Shown: positions 19,812-29,029, counted from the first letter of the stretch. The stretch is DNA of 51,952 bases from Pelomicrobium sp036803785 (GCF_036803785.1 NZ_DAIRTR010000003.1:1-51952); one strand, 5' to 3'. The notes: generated from the sequence alone by a model not told the origin. A program made the numbers and translations.

Positions 19812-22800
19812 TTACCCTCCGCGCGAGAGGGAGAGCGCCAGGAGCCCCCGCACCGGAATGGCGACCCAGTCGGGCCGGTTGTCCATCTCGTAGCGCAGCT
19901 CGTAGAGCGCCTTCTCCAGAATGAATAGTTCCAGCAGCCGTTGCCAGTGGGCGGGGTCCGCGGGCACCGAGGGGCAGTCGCGGGTGGCACTCCGGTAGCC
20001 GGCAAGGAAAGCCTCCACCGCTTGGCTTTCCCACTGCCCAATGGCCGCTTCCAGGGCCTGGCGCTTCTCCTCCGGCTGCCCTGCCTGGTGGCCGATGGCG
20101 GCGGCAGCGGCATAGTTGAACGAGCGCACCATTCCCGCCACGTCCCGTAGCGGCGAGTGCTTGGCCCGCCGCTCGGCGAGGGGCCGGGCCGGCTCGCCTT
20201 CGAAGTCGATGAAGATGAAGTCGTTCTGGCTGAGCAGCACCTGTCCCAAGTGCAGGTCGCCATGGTAGCGCGTCTTGGTGAGCGCCAGCCCTTCCAGCGA
20301 AAGCTTGTCCACCCAGTCGATCATGGCGAGCCGCCGTCCGAGCAGCGCCTCCACCGATGGGCGCACCGCCTCGGGAAGCTGCGGGCGCCGCTCTTCCAAG
20401 GCGTCCAGGGTGCGCACCACGTCTTCGTGCACCCGCTGCAACCAGCGCTGGTAGTCCTCGGGGGTCACGGGTTCAGGGTCGAAGGCCGGATCGCCGCTCG
20501 GGCGAGCGAACGCTTGGTGCAGCTCGCCCACCCGCCGGCCGAGGGTTTCCGCGAGCGCCAAATACATCCCGTGAGGAGTATCGAGCCGGCGCTCGGGCTC
20601 GGGCTGTTCGGCGCTGGCGAACAGGGCCTGGGACAGCCGCTCCAGGTAGTCTACGGTAAAGGCCCAGGCGTTGCCCTGGTTCTCCACGCACTGCTGCAGC
20701 AGCGCCAAGGTGATGAGGGCGCCGTCGTTGCGCAGGTACTCCACTGCGCCGAGGACCGGGGCGATATGGGGAAAGGGGGACACGTCGGTGAGAAAGCGCC
20801 CGATCTCCAGCTCGGGGCTCACCCCCTCCGACAGACGCCGGTAGCCTTTGAGGTAGAGCTTTTTGCCGAAGAATACGCCCGTGTGACTCTGATCCAGGGC
20901 CGGATGGTGTACCGGCTCGTCGATGGCCGACGCGTGGATTGCGTAGGCGGAAGTGCAGGTGAACTTGAGCCGGCCGCGGGCGAAGGGTACTTCCGCGTTG
21001 GTGCCCATGGTCCGGGCGAGGGCTCGGCAGAACCGGGGATCACCGAAGGCGCCATAGAGGATACCCATCTTTTCCTTCTGGCGCACCCGGGCGAGGGTCC
21101 AGGCGCCGAAACGATGGAGGGGATCCTCGCCTTTTTCCTCCCAGGCGATGGCCAGAGGCAGGAAATAGGTCTGGGTGGGAATGTCCTCGTACTCCACCTC
21201 CAGGAACGCCAGCAGCCAGCTTCCTTCGGCGGTGGTCCACTCACCTTCTTCCACCAGCTCGATCCGCTTGACCGCGTGCCCCTTGGCGGCAAACCAGCGC
21301 TTGGTGGACATGTAGGGGAGCAGCACCTCCCGCTGCAGCTGCTCCCGGGTGCGGGAGGCGATGAGACGCTTGATGTCCTTCGCCCCACCCTTCGCCTGGA
21401 AAAAGGTGCGTAGCCCCTCCAGCAGTACCAGCACCGGAAGCTCCCGATGGGGCAGCTTCTCTTCGTGCCACTCGGGCACCGGCGCTTCGAGAGACAGGAC
21501 GAAGCCGAAGTAGCCATAGGCCGGGAGGGTGAGCAGATAGGGCAAGTGGCCGATCGGAGGAAAGGAGATGTTGCTCGACAGTTCGACGGGGACGCGGCCG
21601 GCAAAGCGGCCGAGATCCAGCTCCACCGCCTGAGGGGTGCGGGACAGGTTGGCGATGCAGAGGATGACCTCGTTGTCGTGCTCCCTCAGGTAAGCCAAGA
21701 TCTTGCGGTTGCCGGGCTCGAGGAAGGTGAGGGTCCCGCGCCCGAAGGCGCGATGGTCCTTGCGCACCTGGATGAGTCGCCGGGTCCAGTTGAGCAGGGA
21801 GCTGGGATTGCGCGCCTGGGCCTCCACGTTGACCGCCTGGTAGCCGTACACCGGGTCCATGATGGGGGGCAGGTACAGGCGCTGAGGGTCGCAGCGGGAA
21901 AAGCCCCCGTTGCGGTCGATGCTCCACTGCATGGGGGTACGCACCCCGTTGCGATCCCCCAGGTAGATGTTATCGCCCATGCCGATCTCGTCCCCGTAGT
22001 ACAAGATGGGCGAGCCGCGCAGGGTCATGAGGAGCCAGGTCATGAGCTCAATCTTGCGCCGGTCGTTGTCCATGAGCGGGGCAAGGCGCCGGCGGATGCC
22101 CACGTTGAGGCGCATGCGCGGGTCGGCGGCGTACATCCGATACAAATAATCCCGCTCCCGGTCGGTCACCATCTCCAGGGTGAGCTCGTCGTGGTTGCGC
22201 AGGAAGATGGCCCACTGGCAGTTGTCGGGGATGTCCGGCGTCTGGCGCATGATCTCGATCACCGGGTGACGATCCTCTTGGGCGATGGCCATGAACAGGC
22301 GCGGCATCAGAGGGAAGTGATAAGCCATGTGGCACTCGTCCCCGTCGCCGAAATACTCCCTCACATCCTCCGGCCACTGATTGGCCTCGGCCAGCAGCAT
22401 CTTGTTCTTGTAATGGGCATCGATCTCCGCCCGGATCTGCTTGATCACGGCATGGGTCTCCGGGAGGTTCTCGTTGTTGGTGCCCTCCCGCTCCACCAGG
22501 TAGGGGATGGCGTCCAGCCGCATCCCATCCACTCCCATGTCCATCCAGAAGCGCATCACGCGGATGACTGCTTTCAGCACCCGCGGGTTGTCGAAGTTCA
22601 AGTCCGGCTGGTGGCTGAAGAAGCGATGCCAGTAGTAGGCCTTGGCCACGTCGTCCCAGGCCCAGTTGGATACCTCGGTGTCGGTGAAGATGATGCGCGT
22701 ACCAGCGTATTTCTTGGCGGTTTCGCTCCACACGTAGAAGTTGCGCTTGGACGAGCCGGGCGGGGCTCGCCGGGCCGCCTGAAACCAGGGATGCTGGTCT

Positions 22801-23177
22801 GAGGTGTGATTGATCACCAGCTCAGTGATGACCTTCAGGCCTCGCCGGTGGGCTTCCCGCATGAACACCCGGAAGTCATTACGGGTGCCGTAGTCAGGGT
22901 GCACGTTATGGTAGTCGGAAATGTCGTAGCCGTCGTCCTTGAGGGGCGAAGGGTAGAAGGGCAGGATCCAGATCGTGTTGACCCCCAGCTCCTGTACGTA
23001 GTCGAGCTTGGCGGTGAGCCCCCTGAAGTCTCCGATCCCGTCATTGTTGGAATCGAAGAAGGCCTTCACGTGGAGCTCGTAAATGATCGCATCCTTGTAC
23101 CAGAGGGGATCGTCGGCCCAGGTAAAGACCTTGGGGGCCCTTTCCGGTGCCAGCAACTCGCGGGTCGGCTGATCCAC
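19812..23177 (-). CDS. treS: Fusion of trehalose synthase (TreS) and maltokinase (Mak)
   Basis: 1121 residues. Residues 1 to about 560 are a GH13_16 trehalose synthase: LWYKDAIIYELHVKAFFDSN, ITELVINHTSDQ (about 115), MRLDAIPYLV (about 221), LLAEANQWPEDV (about 262), RNHDELTLEMV (about 329). From about 600 the protein is a maltokinase with the cap STKRWFAAKG and the kinase core YHGDLHLGQVLL (about 970) and DFEGEPARPL (about 990). Together they would isomerise trehalose to maltose and phosphorylate it to maltose-1-phosphate, the GlgE substrate. The fusion is known in Proteobacteria. GTG 23177 was chosen because GAGGAGG lies 8 bases upstream, 13 bases after glgE; the frame open to 23396 is an overlap artefact. 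Confidence 0.92.
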   Translation of the reverse strand: MDQPTRELLAPERAPKVFTWADDPLWYKDAIIYELHVKAFFDSNNDGIGDFRGLTAKLDYVQELGVNTIWILPFYPSPLKDDGYDISDYHNVHPDYGTRNDFRVFMREAHRRGLKVITELVINHTSDQHPWFQAARRAPPGSSKRNFYVWSETAKKYAGTRIIFTDTEVSNWAWDDVAKAYYWHRFFSHQPDLNFDNPRVLKAVIRVMRFWMDMGVDGMRLDAIPYLVEREGTNNENLPETHAVIKQIRAEIDAHYKNKMLLAEANQWPEDVREYFGDGDECHMAYHFPLMPRLFMAIAQEDRHPVIEIMRQTPDIPDNCQWAIFLRNHDELTLEMVTDRERDYLYRMYAADPRMRLNVGIRRRLAPLMDNDRRKIELMTWLLMTLRGSPILYYGDEIGMGDNIYLGDRNGVRTPMQWSIDRNGGFSRCDPQRLYLPPIMDPVYGYQAVNVEAQARNPSSLLNWTRRLIQVRKDHRAFGRGTLTFLEPGNRKILAYLREHDNEVILCIANLSRTPQAVELDLGRFAGRVPVELSSNISFPPIGHLPYLLTLPAYGYFGFVLSLEAPVPEWHEEKLPHRELPVLVLLEGLRTFFQAKGGAKDIKRLIASRTREQLQREVLLPYMSTKRWFAAKGHAVKRIELVEEGEWTTAEGSWLLAFLEVEYEDIPTQTYFLPLAIAWEEKGEDPLHRFGAWTLARVRQKEKMGILYGAFGDPRFCRALARTMGTNAEVPFARGRLKFTCTSAYAIHASAIDEPVHHPALDQSHTGVFFGKKLYLKGYRRLSEGVSPELEIGRFLTDVSPFPHIAPVLGAVEYLRNDGALITLALLQQCVENQGNAWAFTVDYLERLSQALFASAEQPEPERRLDTPHGMYLALAETLGRRVGELHQAFARPSGDPAFDPEPVTPEDYQRWLQRVHEDVVRTLDALEERRPQLPEAVRPSVEALLGRRLAMIDWVDKLSLEGLALTKTRYHGDLHLGQVLLSQNDFIFIDFEGEPARPLAERRAKHSPLRDVAGMVRSFNYAAAAAIGHQAGQPEEKRQALEAAIGQWESQAVEAFLAGYRSATRDCPSVPADPAHWQRLLELFILEKALYELRYEMDNRPDWVAIPVRGLLALSLSRGG

Positions 23178-23190
23178 GGCGCGCGCCTCC

Positions 23191-25215
23191 TCACATAAAG
23201 TAGTCGAAGTCCCGTTCGGTGCGCACGCGCCGGCGCAGCCGAAACACATGACCCATGCCCGGAGCGAGCTGCACGAAATTGCGCGCCCCGGTCCACAGAT
23301 ACCGGGCGCCGGAAAGGAGTTCGTGCATCTGGTAGGAGGAGCGGGGATCCAGGCCCAGGGCCTCCAGGTCGAGCTCCACCCAGCCGGCCTGGGCATGGTA
23401 GGGATCCAGGTTGACCACCATCACCATGACGTTAGACCCGTCCTCGGAGGATTTCATATAGGCGATCAACTGATCGTTGTCCACCGGCAGGAACCTGAGG
23501 CTCCAGTCCGCCTGGAGGGCAGGGTTTTCCCGCCGGATGGCGTTCACCCGGGCGATCAGGTCCCGCAGGCTGTCGGAGCGGTCGAGGTCCCAATGGCGCA
23601 GCTGGTACTTCTCCGAGTCCTTGTATTCTTCGCTGCCCGGTTCTCGGGGTTCGCGCTCTTGCAGCTCGAAAGCTGGCCCGTAGATTCCATAGCTCGCCGC
23701 CAGGGTGGCCGCCAGTAGCAGCCGGCAGGTGAAGGCCGGCCGGCCGCCGAACTGGAGGAATTCGGTGAGGATGTCAGGGGTGTTGGGCCAGACGTTGGGC
23801 CGGAAGTACTCCCGCCCCTCGCCCTGGGTGAGCTCGGTGAAGTAGGCGGTCAACTCCTGCTTGGTGTTGCGCCAGGCGAAGTAGGTATAGGACTGGGTGA
23901 AGCCCAGCTTGGCGAGCCGGTGCATCACCTTGGGTCGCGTGAAGGCTTCCGACAGAAAAATCAGCTCGGGGTGCTTGCGCTTGAGCTCCCCAATCACCCA
24001 CTCCCAGAAAGGGAAAGGCTTGGTATGGGGGTTGTCCACGCGAAAGATTCTCACACCCTGCTCGATCCAGAACTCGAACACGCTTTTGAGCTCCGCCCAC
24101 AAGGAGGCCCAGGCCTCCCCCTCGAAGTGGAAGGGGTAGATGTCCTGGTATTTCTTGGGCGGATTTTCCGCGTACTGCACCGTGCCGTCCGGGCGCCAGC
24201 GGAACCATTCCGGGTGCTCCTTCACGTAGGGATGGTCCGGCGCGCACTGGAAGGCGATATCCAGCGCGATCTCGAGGCCGTGTTCCCGGGCCTTCTCCAC
24301 CAGGCGGCGAAAGTCAGCGAGCGTGCCGAGCTGGGGATGCACCGCCTTGTGGCCTCCTTCTACGGCGCCGATGGCCCAGGGGCTGCCCACGTCATCGGGG
24401 CTGGCCTCCAGGGTGTTGTTTTTCCCCTTGCGGCGCACCCGGCCGATGGGATGAATCGGAGGGAGGTAGAGCACGTCGAAGCCCATGGACGCGATGTAGG
24501 CGAGCCGCGCCTCCACGTCCCGGAAGGTGCCGTGACGGCCCGGCTCGGGGCTGGCGGAACGGGGGAACAGCTCGTACCAGGTGGAAAAGCGGGCCCGCAC
24601 CCGGTCCACCACCACTTCCAGCTCCCGGCCGGCATGGGCGGCCAAGCGCCGGTCGGGATGGCGCATCGCCAGCTCTGCGAGCCCCTCGTCCAGGCCGATA
24701 CGGCGCGCCTCCCCGGCTTCCCGGCCTTGCGCCAGGCGCCCGGCCCACTCCCGCAGCGCTTGGGCCTCAGTCGTGGGCGCCCGCTCGGCCGCCTCGAGGA
24801 TCAGTCTGGCGCCCACCTGGGCGGCCACCAGGATGTCCTCGGCTTCGGAGCGGCGGGCAAACTCGTGCCGCCAGGACAGGAAAGGGTCCACCCAGGCGGT
24901 CACGGTATAGCGGTAGCGGCCCAGGCGCTCTACCGGGAAGCTCCCGCGCCAGCGGTCGTTGCCCAGGGGCTTCATCGCCGCCTCACGCCACTCGCTGTCC
25001 GCCTCGTGGCGGTAGCGCAGCACGCAGACCAGCACGTCGTGGCCATCGGCGAAGGCATCCGCTTCCACCACCACCCGCTCGCCGATCACCCGCTTGATGG
25101 GGAAGCGGCCGCAATCCACCTCCGGGCGCACAGCCTCGATCACCGCCCGTACGCGCCCGTCCCGGGGGGCGGCAGACACCTTCTCAGGCAGGGTCTGGGG
25201 GGCGTCCACGTTCAT
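23191..25215 (-). CDS. glgE: Alpha-1,4-glucan:maltose-1-phosphate maltosyltransferase
   Basis: 674 residues. GlgE elongates alpha-1,4-glucan with maltosyl units from maltose-1-phosphate. An N-terminal domain with an all-beta pattern and a helical insert precede a GH13_3 barrel: IHPIGRVRRKGKNNTL, ALDIAFQCAPDHPY (about 317), the nucleophile in FRVDNPHTKPFPFWEW (about 391) and the acid/base in FLSEAFTRPKVMHRL (about 417), then FRPNVWPNTPDIL. ATG 25215 overlaps the glgB stop as ATGA, with GAGGG upstream. The frame open to 25722 is a shadow of glgB. Confidence 0.94.
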   Translation of the reverse strand: MNVDAPQTLPEKVSAAPRDGRVRAVIEAVRPEVDCGRFPIKRVIGERVVVEADAFADGHDVLVCVLRYRHEADSEWREAAMKPLGNDRWRGSFPVERLGRYRYTVTAWVDPFLSWRHEFARRSEAEDILVAAQVGARLILEAAERAPTTEAQALREWAGRLAQGREAGEARRIGLDEGLAELAMRHPDRRLAAHAGRELEVVVDRVRARFSTWYELFPRSASPEPGRHGTFRDVEARLAYIASMGFDVLYLPPIHPIGRVRRKGKNNTLEASPDDVGSPWAIGAVEGGHKAVHPQLGTLADFRRLVEKAREHGLEIALDIAFQCAPDHPYVKEHPEWFRWRPDGTVQYAENPPKKYQDIYPFHFEGEAWASLWAELKSVFEFWIEQGVRIFRVDNPHTKPFPFWEWVIGELKRKHPELIFLSEAFTRPKVMHRLAKLGFTQSYTYFAWRNTKQELTAYFTELTQGEGREYFRPNVWPNTPDILTEFLQFGGRPAFTCRLLLAATLAASYGIYGPAFELQEREPREPGSEEYKDSEKYQLRHWDLDRSDSLRDLIARVNAIRRENPALQADWSLRFLPVDNDQLIAYMKSSEDGSNVMVMVVNLDPYHAQAGWVELDLEALGLDPRSSYQMHELLSGARYLWTGARNFVQLAPGMGHVFRLRRRVRTERDFDYFM

Positions 25216-27137
25216 CCCTCGTGGGTAAAATAGAGCACAGCGAGGGGCGGGAGGGTGAGGGTGAGCGAGTGGAAGCGCCCGTGGGCGGGCACCGGAGCAG
25301 CTTCCACGCCGCCCAGGTTGCCAGCGCCGCTTCCCCCATAAAAGGGCGAGTCCGAGTTGAGCGCTTCTCGCCAGAAGCCCCGGTGGGGAACGCCCACGAG
25401 GTAGTTCTGGCGCAGGACCGGAGTGAAGTTGCACACCACCAGGATCGTACGCTTGCGGTCCCGGGAGAAGCGCAAAAAAGAAAGAACACTCGCCTGGGCG
25501 TCGTGGCAGTCCACCCACTCGAAGCCTTCGTGATGGAAGTCCAGCTCGTACAGCGCCGGTTCGGTGGTGTAGAAGCGGTTCAGGTCCGCCACCCACTGCC
25601 GCACTCCGCCGTGCTCCGGATACTGCAGCACGTGCCACTCCAGGCTTTCGTCGTGCTGCCACTCTCGCCGCTGGCCAAATTCCCCCCCCATGAACAATAG
25701 CTTCTTGCCCGGGTGGGCCCACATGTAGCCGTAGAGCAGGCGCAGATTGGCGAACTGCTGCCAGCAGTCGCCTGGCATTTTGCCGATCAGGGAACCTTTG
25801 CCATGCACCACCTCATCGTGGGAGAGGGGTAGGACGAAGTTCTCGTAAAAAGCGTACCAGATGCTGAAGGTGAGCCGGTCGTGGTGATACTTACGGTAGA
25901 TGGGATCCTGGCGCATATAGTCCAGGGTGTCGTGCATCCAGCCCATGTTCCACTTCATGCCGAAGCCCAGGCCTCCCAGGTAGGTGGGGCGCGATACCAT
26001 GGGCCAGGAAGTGGATTCCTCGGCGATGGTCTGCACGTCAGGGTAGGCCTGGTATACCAGCTCGTTCAGCTTGCGCAGAAACGCGATCGCCTCCAGGTTC
26101 TCCTTGCCGCCGTAGGCGTTGGGGACCCATTCGCCTTCTTTGCGCCCATAGTCCAGGTACAACATGGAGGCGACCGCATCCACCCGCAGCCCGTCGATAT
26201 GGTACTTGTCCAGCCAGAACAGGGCGCTCGATAAAAGGAAAGCCCGCACTTCGTGGCGTCCGTAGTTGAAAATGTAGCTGTTCCATTCGGGGTGAAAGCC
26301 CTGCTTGGGATCGGCGTGCTCGTAGAGATAGGTACCGTCGAAATAGCACAGTCCGTGACCGTCGCTGGGGAAATGGGAGGGGACCCAATCGAGGATCACG
26401 CCTATGCCGTGCTGATGCAGCGTGTCCACCAGGTACATGAAATCCTGGGGAGTGCCGTAGCGGGCGGTGGGGGCGAAATAGCCGGTCACCTGGTAGCCCC
26501 AGGAGCCGAAGAAAGGATGTTCGGTGATTGGTAGCAGCTCCACGTGGGTAAAGCCCATGCTTTTTGCGTACTCGGCCAGGGGCAGCGCGATCTCCCGGTA
26601 GTTAAGCGAACGGTGACCGTCCTCGGGCACGCGGCGCCAGGAGCCCAGGTGTACCTCGTAGATGGAGATGGGGGCGTCCAGGGCGTTACGCCGGCGTCGG
26701 CTCGCCATCCATTCCTGGTCGTGCCACTCGTAATCCAAGCGCCAGGCGCGGGAAGCGGTCTGGGGGGGTATTTCCCAGTAAAAAGCGAAGGGATCGCCCT
26801 TATCAGCCTGGTAATCGTGGAAGCGGGAATGGATGCGGTACTTGTACGCTTGCCCCGGGCGCACGTGGGGCACGAAACCCTCCCAGATACCGGAGCCGTC
26901 ATCCCGAACCCGCAGAGGGTGGGCGGCGGGGTCCCAGTCGTTGAAATCGCCCATGACGGATACATGGCGAGCGTTGGGCGCCCACACGGCGAACCGGGCA
27001 CCCGGGAGGCCACCCTCGCTCGTGAAATGGCAGCCCATCTTCTCATACAGACGAGCGTGGTTGCCTTCCTTGAAGAGATAGATGTCGTGCTCGGTGAGCA
27101 CAGAGGCGGCGGCGCGTTCGCCGGTCAGGTCCATCAT
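25212..27137 (-). CDS. glgB: 1,4-alpha-glucan branching enzyme
   Basis: 641 residues from ATG 27137. It introduces alpha-1,6 branches in glycogen. A CBM48 domain (FAVWAPNARHVSVMGDFNDW) is followed by a GH13_9 barrel with ILDWVPSHFPSDG (about 249), LRVDAVASML (about 316), IAEESTSWP (about 371) and LSHDEVVHGKGSL (about 439), and a C-terminal beta domain ending PPLAVLYFTHEG. First gene of the operon. The frame remains open to 27353 but that upstream part contains the promoter; a second ATG directly follows at 27134. AAAGG lies 10 bases before the start, a fairly weak site. Confidence 0.92.
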   Translation of the reverse strand: MMDLTGERAAASVLTEHDIYLFKEGNHARLYEKMGCHFTSEGGLPGARFAVWAPNARHVSVMGDFNDWDPAAHPLRVRDDGSGIWEGFVPHVRPGQAYKYRIHSRFHDYQADKGDPFAFYWEIPPQTASRAWRLDYEWHDQEWMASRRRRNALDAPISIYEVHLGSWRRVPEDGHRSLNYREIALPLAEYAKSMGFTHVELLPITEHPFFGSWGYQVTGYFAPTARYGTPQDFMYLVDTLHQHGIGVILDWVPSHFPSDGHGLCYFDGTYLYEHADPKQGFHPEWNSYIFNYGRHEVRAFLLSSALFWLDKYHIDGLRVDAVASMLYLDYGRKEGEWVPNAYGGKENLEAIAFLRKLNELVYQAYPDVQTIAEESTSWPMVSRPTYLGGLGFGMKWNMGWMHDTLDYMRQDPIYRKYHHDRLTFSIWYAFYENFVLPLSHDEVVHGKGSLIGKMPGDCWQQFANLRLLYGYMWAHPGKKLLFMGGEFGQRREWQHDESLEWHVLQYPEHGGVRQWVADLNRFYTTEPALYELDFHHEGFEWVDCHDAQASVLSFLRFSRDRKRTILVVCNFTPVLRQNYLVGVPHRGFWREALNSDSPFYGGSGAGNLGGVEAAPVPAHGRFHSLTLTLPPLAVLYFTHEG

Positions 27138-27315
27138 GAGGTTCAAACCTTTCCCTTGGCCGGGCACGCGGGCACTTCGGTTGGGGCTTGGCCCGGGAAC
27201 CGAAGTCTTCGGATGCCCGGCGCTGCGCAACAGCTCGAAACCGCTGACGGATGCGCCCGCGCAAAAGGGGGCGCGCCGATGGAGTGGACGCTTCTTGTGC
27301 GAAAGCTCGACGCTC

Positions 27316-27344
27316 ACTATAGCACAGCACACTCCACGGGCCAA
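27316..27344 (-). promoter_or_regulatory. Candidate sigma-70 promoter of the glycogen/trehalose operon
   Basis: On the minus strand TTGGCC (27344-27339), a 17-base spacer and TATAGT (27321-27316) with an extended -10 TGC directly before it. Spacing is optimal and the -10 matches 5 of 6. It would start transcription near 27309 and leave a leader of about 170 bases before glgB. Confidence 0.55.
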
Positions 27345-27769
27345 CCCGCGCATGATTCACCGTCAGAAGGTCCTCTCCCGAGCGGGGGACGCGATGAACG
27401 ACATGATTTGCCGCGGACGATTGGACGGGGGACAGCCGCGCCGGGGGACAAGGGGCGCGCTCTTGCGGCGGCAGCTAAGGGATCAAAACGCGGCCACCAG
27501 GCGTCGCAGTGGTGTCTTGCCTGCGCCCATTCTTCAGGACGTCCGCGCGGGTTTGGGCCGCATCGCCTCCCCGGAGGGAAGAGGACGCGACGTTTTGGGC
27601 ACTTGCCTTTCGGAGGGCCGTTTCATCCCGACCCGGCGCCGGATCCACCGCGGTCCTCGAGCCCGCAGACGTCCCAGGGCAGGACCGGGGAACGGATACC
27701 CCGCGGTTCGGTCCTCCCCGTGGGAACCCGGGATGGGGTCAGCCCTGGAGCCCGAGCACACCCCGTGTT
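27345..27769. other. Non-coding stretch between the glg operon promoter and the SCP2 gene
   Basis: About 425 bases. Frames exist on both strands but are Arg-rich, show no recognisable domain and lack ribosome sites. I see no gene, repeat array or strong terminator here. Confidence 0.45.
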
Positions 27770-28141
27770 TCACACCTTGCCGAGCAAGGCGATGCTTCGT
27801 TCAAAAGGTCCCATGTACCTCATCGCCGTGATCATGGAGCCCTGGAATTTGAGCTTCTTGGTAAGCAGGGCCGCGCGCCCCGACAGGGTGCCCTCGCGCA
27901 GGCGCTGCCAGTTTTCCTCGCTTGCCTTCATCACGAAGTCGGGCTTGGCGGGCGCCCTCTCCCACGCCGTAGCCGTCGCTTTGCCGTCCTCCACCCGCAG
28001 GAAGGCGCTGGGACGGGAGCCGTCTTCCCACCCGTATTCGATCCAGGCGGTAAACCCCTTGAGCCCCTGCACCAGCATGGGATCGGCATTCCACGCCAGC
28101 CGATAGCGCTCGGCCCAATCCGCAGTCAGAAAGTCCTCCAT
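27770..28141 (-). CDS. SCP2 sterol-binding domain protein
   Basis: 123 residues from ATG 28141, preceded by AAAGGA. The pattern of an amphipathic lipid-binding fold is visible: DPMLVQGLKGFTAWIEYGW, then KPDFVMKASEENWQRLREG and LTKKLKFQGSMITAMRYM near the end. Single-domain SCP2 proteins bind hydrophobic ligands such as fatty acyl groups; a specific ligand cannot be named. It follows the DUF2173 pair by 56 bases on the same strand, with a hairpin and T-run between, so expression is probably partial read-through from the sigma-54 promoter or from an unseen promoter. Confidence 0.75.
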   Translation of the reverse strand: MEDFLTADWAERYRLAWNADPMLVQGLKGFTAWIEYGWEDGSRPSAFLRVEDGKATATAWERAPAKPDFVMKASEENWQRLREGTLSGRAALLTKKLKFQGSMITAMRYMGPFERSIALLGKV

Positions 28142-28166
28142 GCTTTTCCTTTCATGGATGAGGTTA

Positions 28167-28190
28167 AAAGGGCCGGCCATCTGGCCGGCC
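28167..28190 (-). terminator. Intercistronic terminator or attenuator between DUF2173 and SCP2 genes
   Basis: A perfect 9-base stem, GGCCGGCCA at 28171-28179 against TGGCCGGCC at 28182-28190, loop of 2, followed on the minus strand by CTTTTAA. Placed 8 bases after the DUF2173 stop. It should end most transcripts there and lower SCP2 expression. Confidence 0.65.
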
Positions 28191-28197
28191 GCAACGG

Positions 28198-28527
28198 TCA
28201 GGACGTCGAAAGCGCTTTGTAAATCTCGTTGAACGAGGCTTCCCCGACCCGGGCGAAGACACCTTTGTTGCCCATTACGCATACCGCGTATTTAGGGCCC
28301 GCCACGGCGAATCCCGTGGCGGGTGTCCAGCCCGACTCGCCGCTCATGGCGGTATAACCGTCGGCCTGCATCCGCATCATGTGCATATTGGCCGCGCACA
28401 TGGCCGCTGCCATGGCCGCCTCATCCTCGGTGATGTCTCCGACATAGCCGGTGAGCTTGCCGTCGTCGGAAAAGGTGCCGGCGGCGAACACACCCTTGAG
28501 TTTGAGCAGTTTTTTGAAATCAGTCAT
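28198..28527 (-). CDS. DUF2173 family protein (second of tandem pair)
   Basis: 109 residues. DUF2173 proteins have no established function. The sequence GVFAAGTFSDDGKLTGYVG, then AAMCAANMHMMRMQADGYTA, then GFAVAGPKYAVCVMGNKGVF has the strand-helix-strand rhythm of a roadblock/LC7 or profilin-like fold; that reading is my inference. By hand count it is about 47% identical to the upstream paralogue over an ungapped 109 residues. The block MCAANM is identical in both; one Cys is shared and a second (AVCVM) is unique to this copy. ATG 28527 has GAGGAGG upstream and lies 9 bases after its neighbour. No signal or membrane segment: likely cytoplasmic. Confidence 0.8.
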   Translation of the reverse strand: MTDFKKLLKLKGVFAAGTFSDDGKLTGYVGDITEDEAAMAAAMCAANMHMMRMQADGYTAMSGESGWTPATGFAVAGPKYAVCVMGNKGVFARVGEASFNEIYKALSTS

Positions 28528-28536
28528 GGTTCCTCC

Positions 28537-28866
28537 TCACAGGGACGCCAGAACTTCGAAGGCTTTGTCGAAATCCGCGTCTTTGTTGCGCACGAATACC
28601 CCCACGTTGCCCACGATGAGGGCGGAATTTTCCGGCCCCGACACGGCGAAGCCCCGCGCGGGCTCGAAACCTTCCTTGCCGGTATAAGCGGTCCAGCCCG
28701 AGGCTTGCATCTTGAACATCAGCATGTTGGCAGCACACATCTGGGCGGCGATCTTCGCCGCCTGCAAGCTCACGCTGCCCACGTAGCTGATGAGCTCGCC
28801 CGTGGGGGAAAACTCCCCGGCGGCGAAAGCACCGGGAATACTCATGGCCTTTTTCAGGTCTGCCAT
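28537..28866 (-). CDS. DUF2173 family protein (first of tandem pair)
   Basis: 109 residues from ATG 28866 with AGGAGGG upstream; the frame is open to 28947 but the extra part carries the sigma-54 promoter. Motifs match the second copy: GAFAAGEFSPTGELISYVG, MCAANMLMFKMQASGWTA, GFAVSGPENSALIVGNVGVF. Equal length and lack of gaps suggest a tandem duplication, possibly giving a heterodimer. It is the first gene after the -24/-12 promoter, so it should be strongly induced when the divergent activator is active. Function unknown. Confidence 0.8.
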   Translation of the reverse strand: MADLKKAMSIPGAFAAGEFSPTGELISYVGSVSLQAAKIAAQMCAANMLMFKMQASGWTAYTGKEGFEPARGFAVSGPENSALIVGNVGVFVRNKDADFDKAFEVLASL

Positions 28867-28917
28867 GGTCTTGCCCTCCTGCATTCGAGACAGGGACGGC
28901 CCCTGCGTCCTGGCTCC

Positions 28918-28934
28918 TGCAAGCCCGATGCCAG
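28918..28934 (-). promoter_or_regulatory. Sigma-54 (-24/-12) promoter for the DUF2173 genes
   Basis: Minus-strand CTGGCATCGGGCTTGCA matches TGGCACG-N4-TTGCW at 10 of 12 conserved positions, with the invariant GG and GC exactly 12 bases apart. Predicted start near 28908 gives a leader of about 42 bases that contains the AGGAGGG ribosome site of the first DUF2173 gene. The divergent gene encodes a sigma-54 activator. Confidence 0.82.
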
Positions 28935-28979
28935 TTTGTAAGCCCATGATTCATTGCAGTTTTTTACAATCAGTCGGGG

Positions 28980-29029
28980 TGCAACTGTTGCAATATATGT
29001 TGCAGTTGTTGCAACGCTCAGCTGTTGCC
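28980..29029. promoter_or_regulatory. Upstream activator site array (GTTGC/GCAAC half-sites)
   Basis: TGCAAC-T-GTTGCA at 28980-28992 is a perfect inverted repeat. GTTGCA-N5-TGCAAC at 28999-29015 is a second one. TGTTGC occurs as direct copies at 28986, 28998, 29007 and 29023. The two inverted repeats are centred 21 bases apart (two helical turns) and lie about 78 and 99 bases before the predicted sigma-54 start, the usual place for enhancer sites. Confidence 0.68.

Noticed and set aside
27082..27831. 249-codon plus-strand frame over the glgB start and the gap after it
   Set aside because: Arg-rich, covers the promoter and the start of glgB, contains no domain; a high-GC chance frame.
26544..28106. 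520-codon plus-strand frame antisense to glgB and SCP2
   Set aside because: Antisense shadow of well-supported genes; protein has no family pattern.
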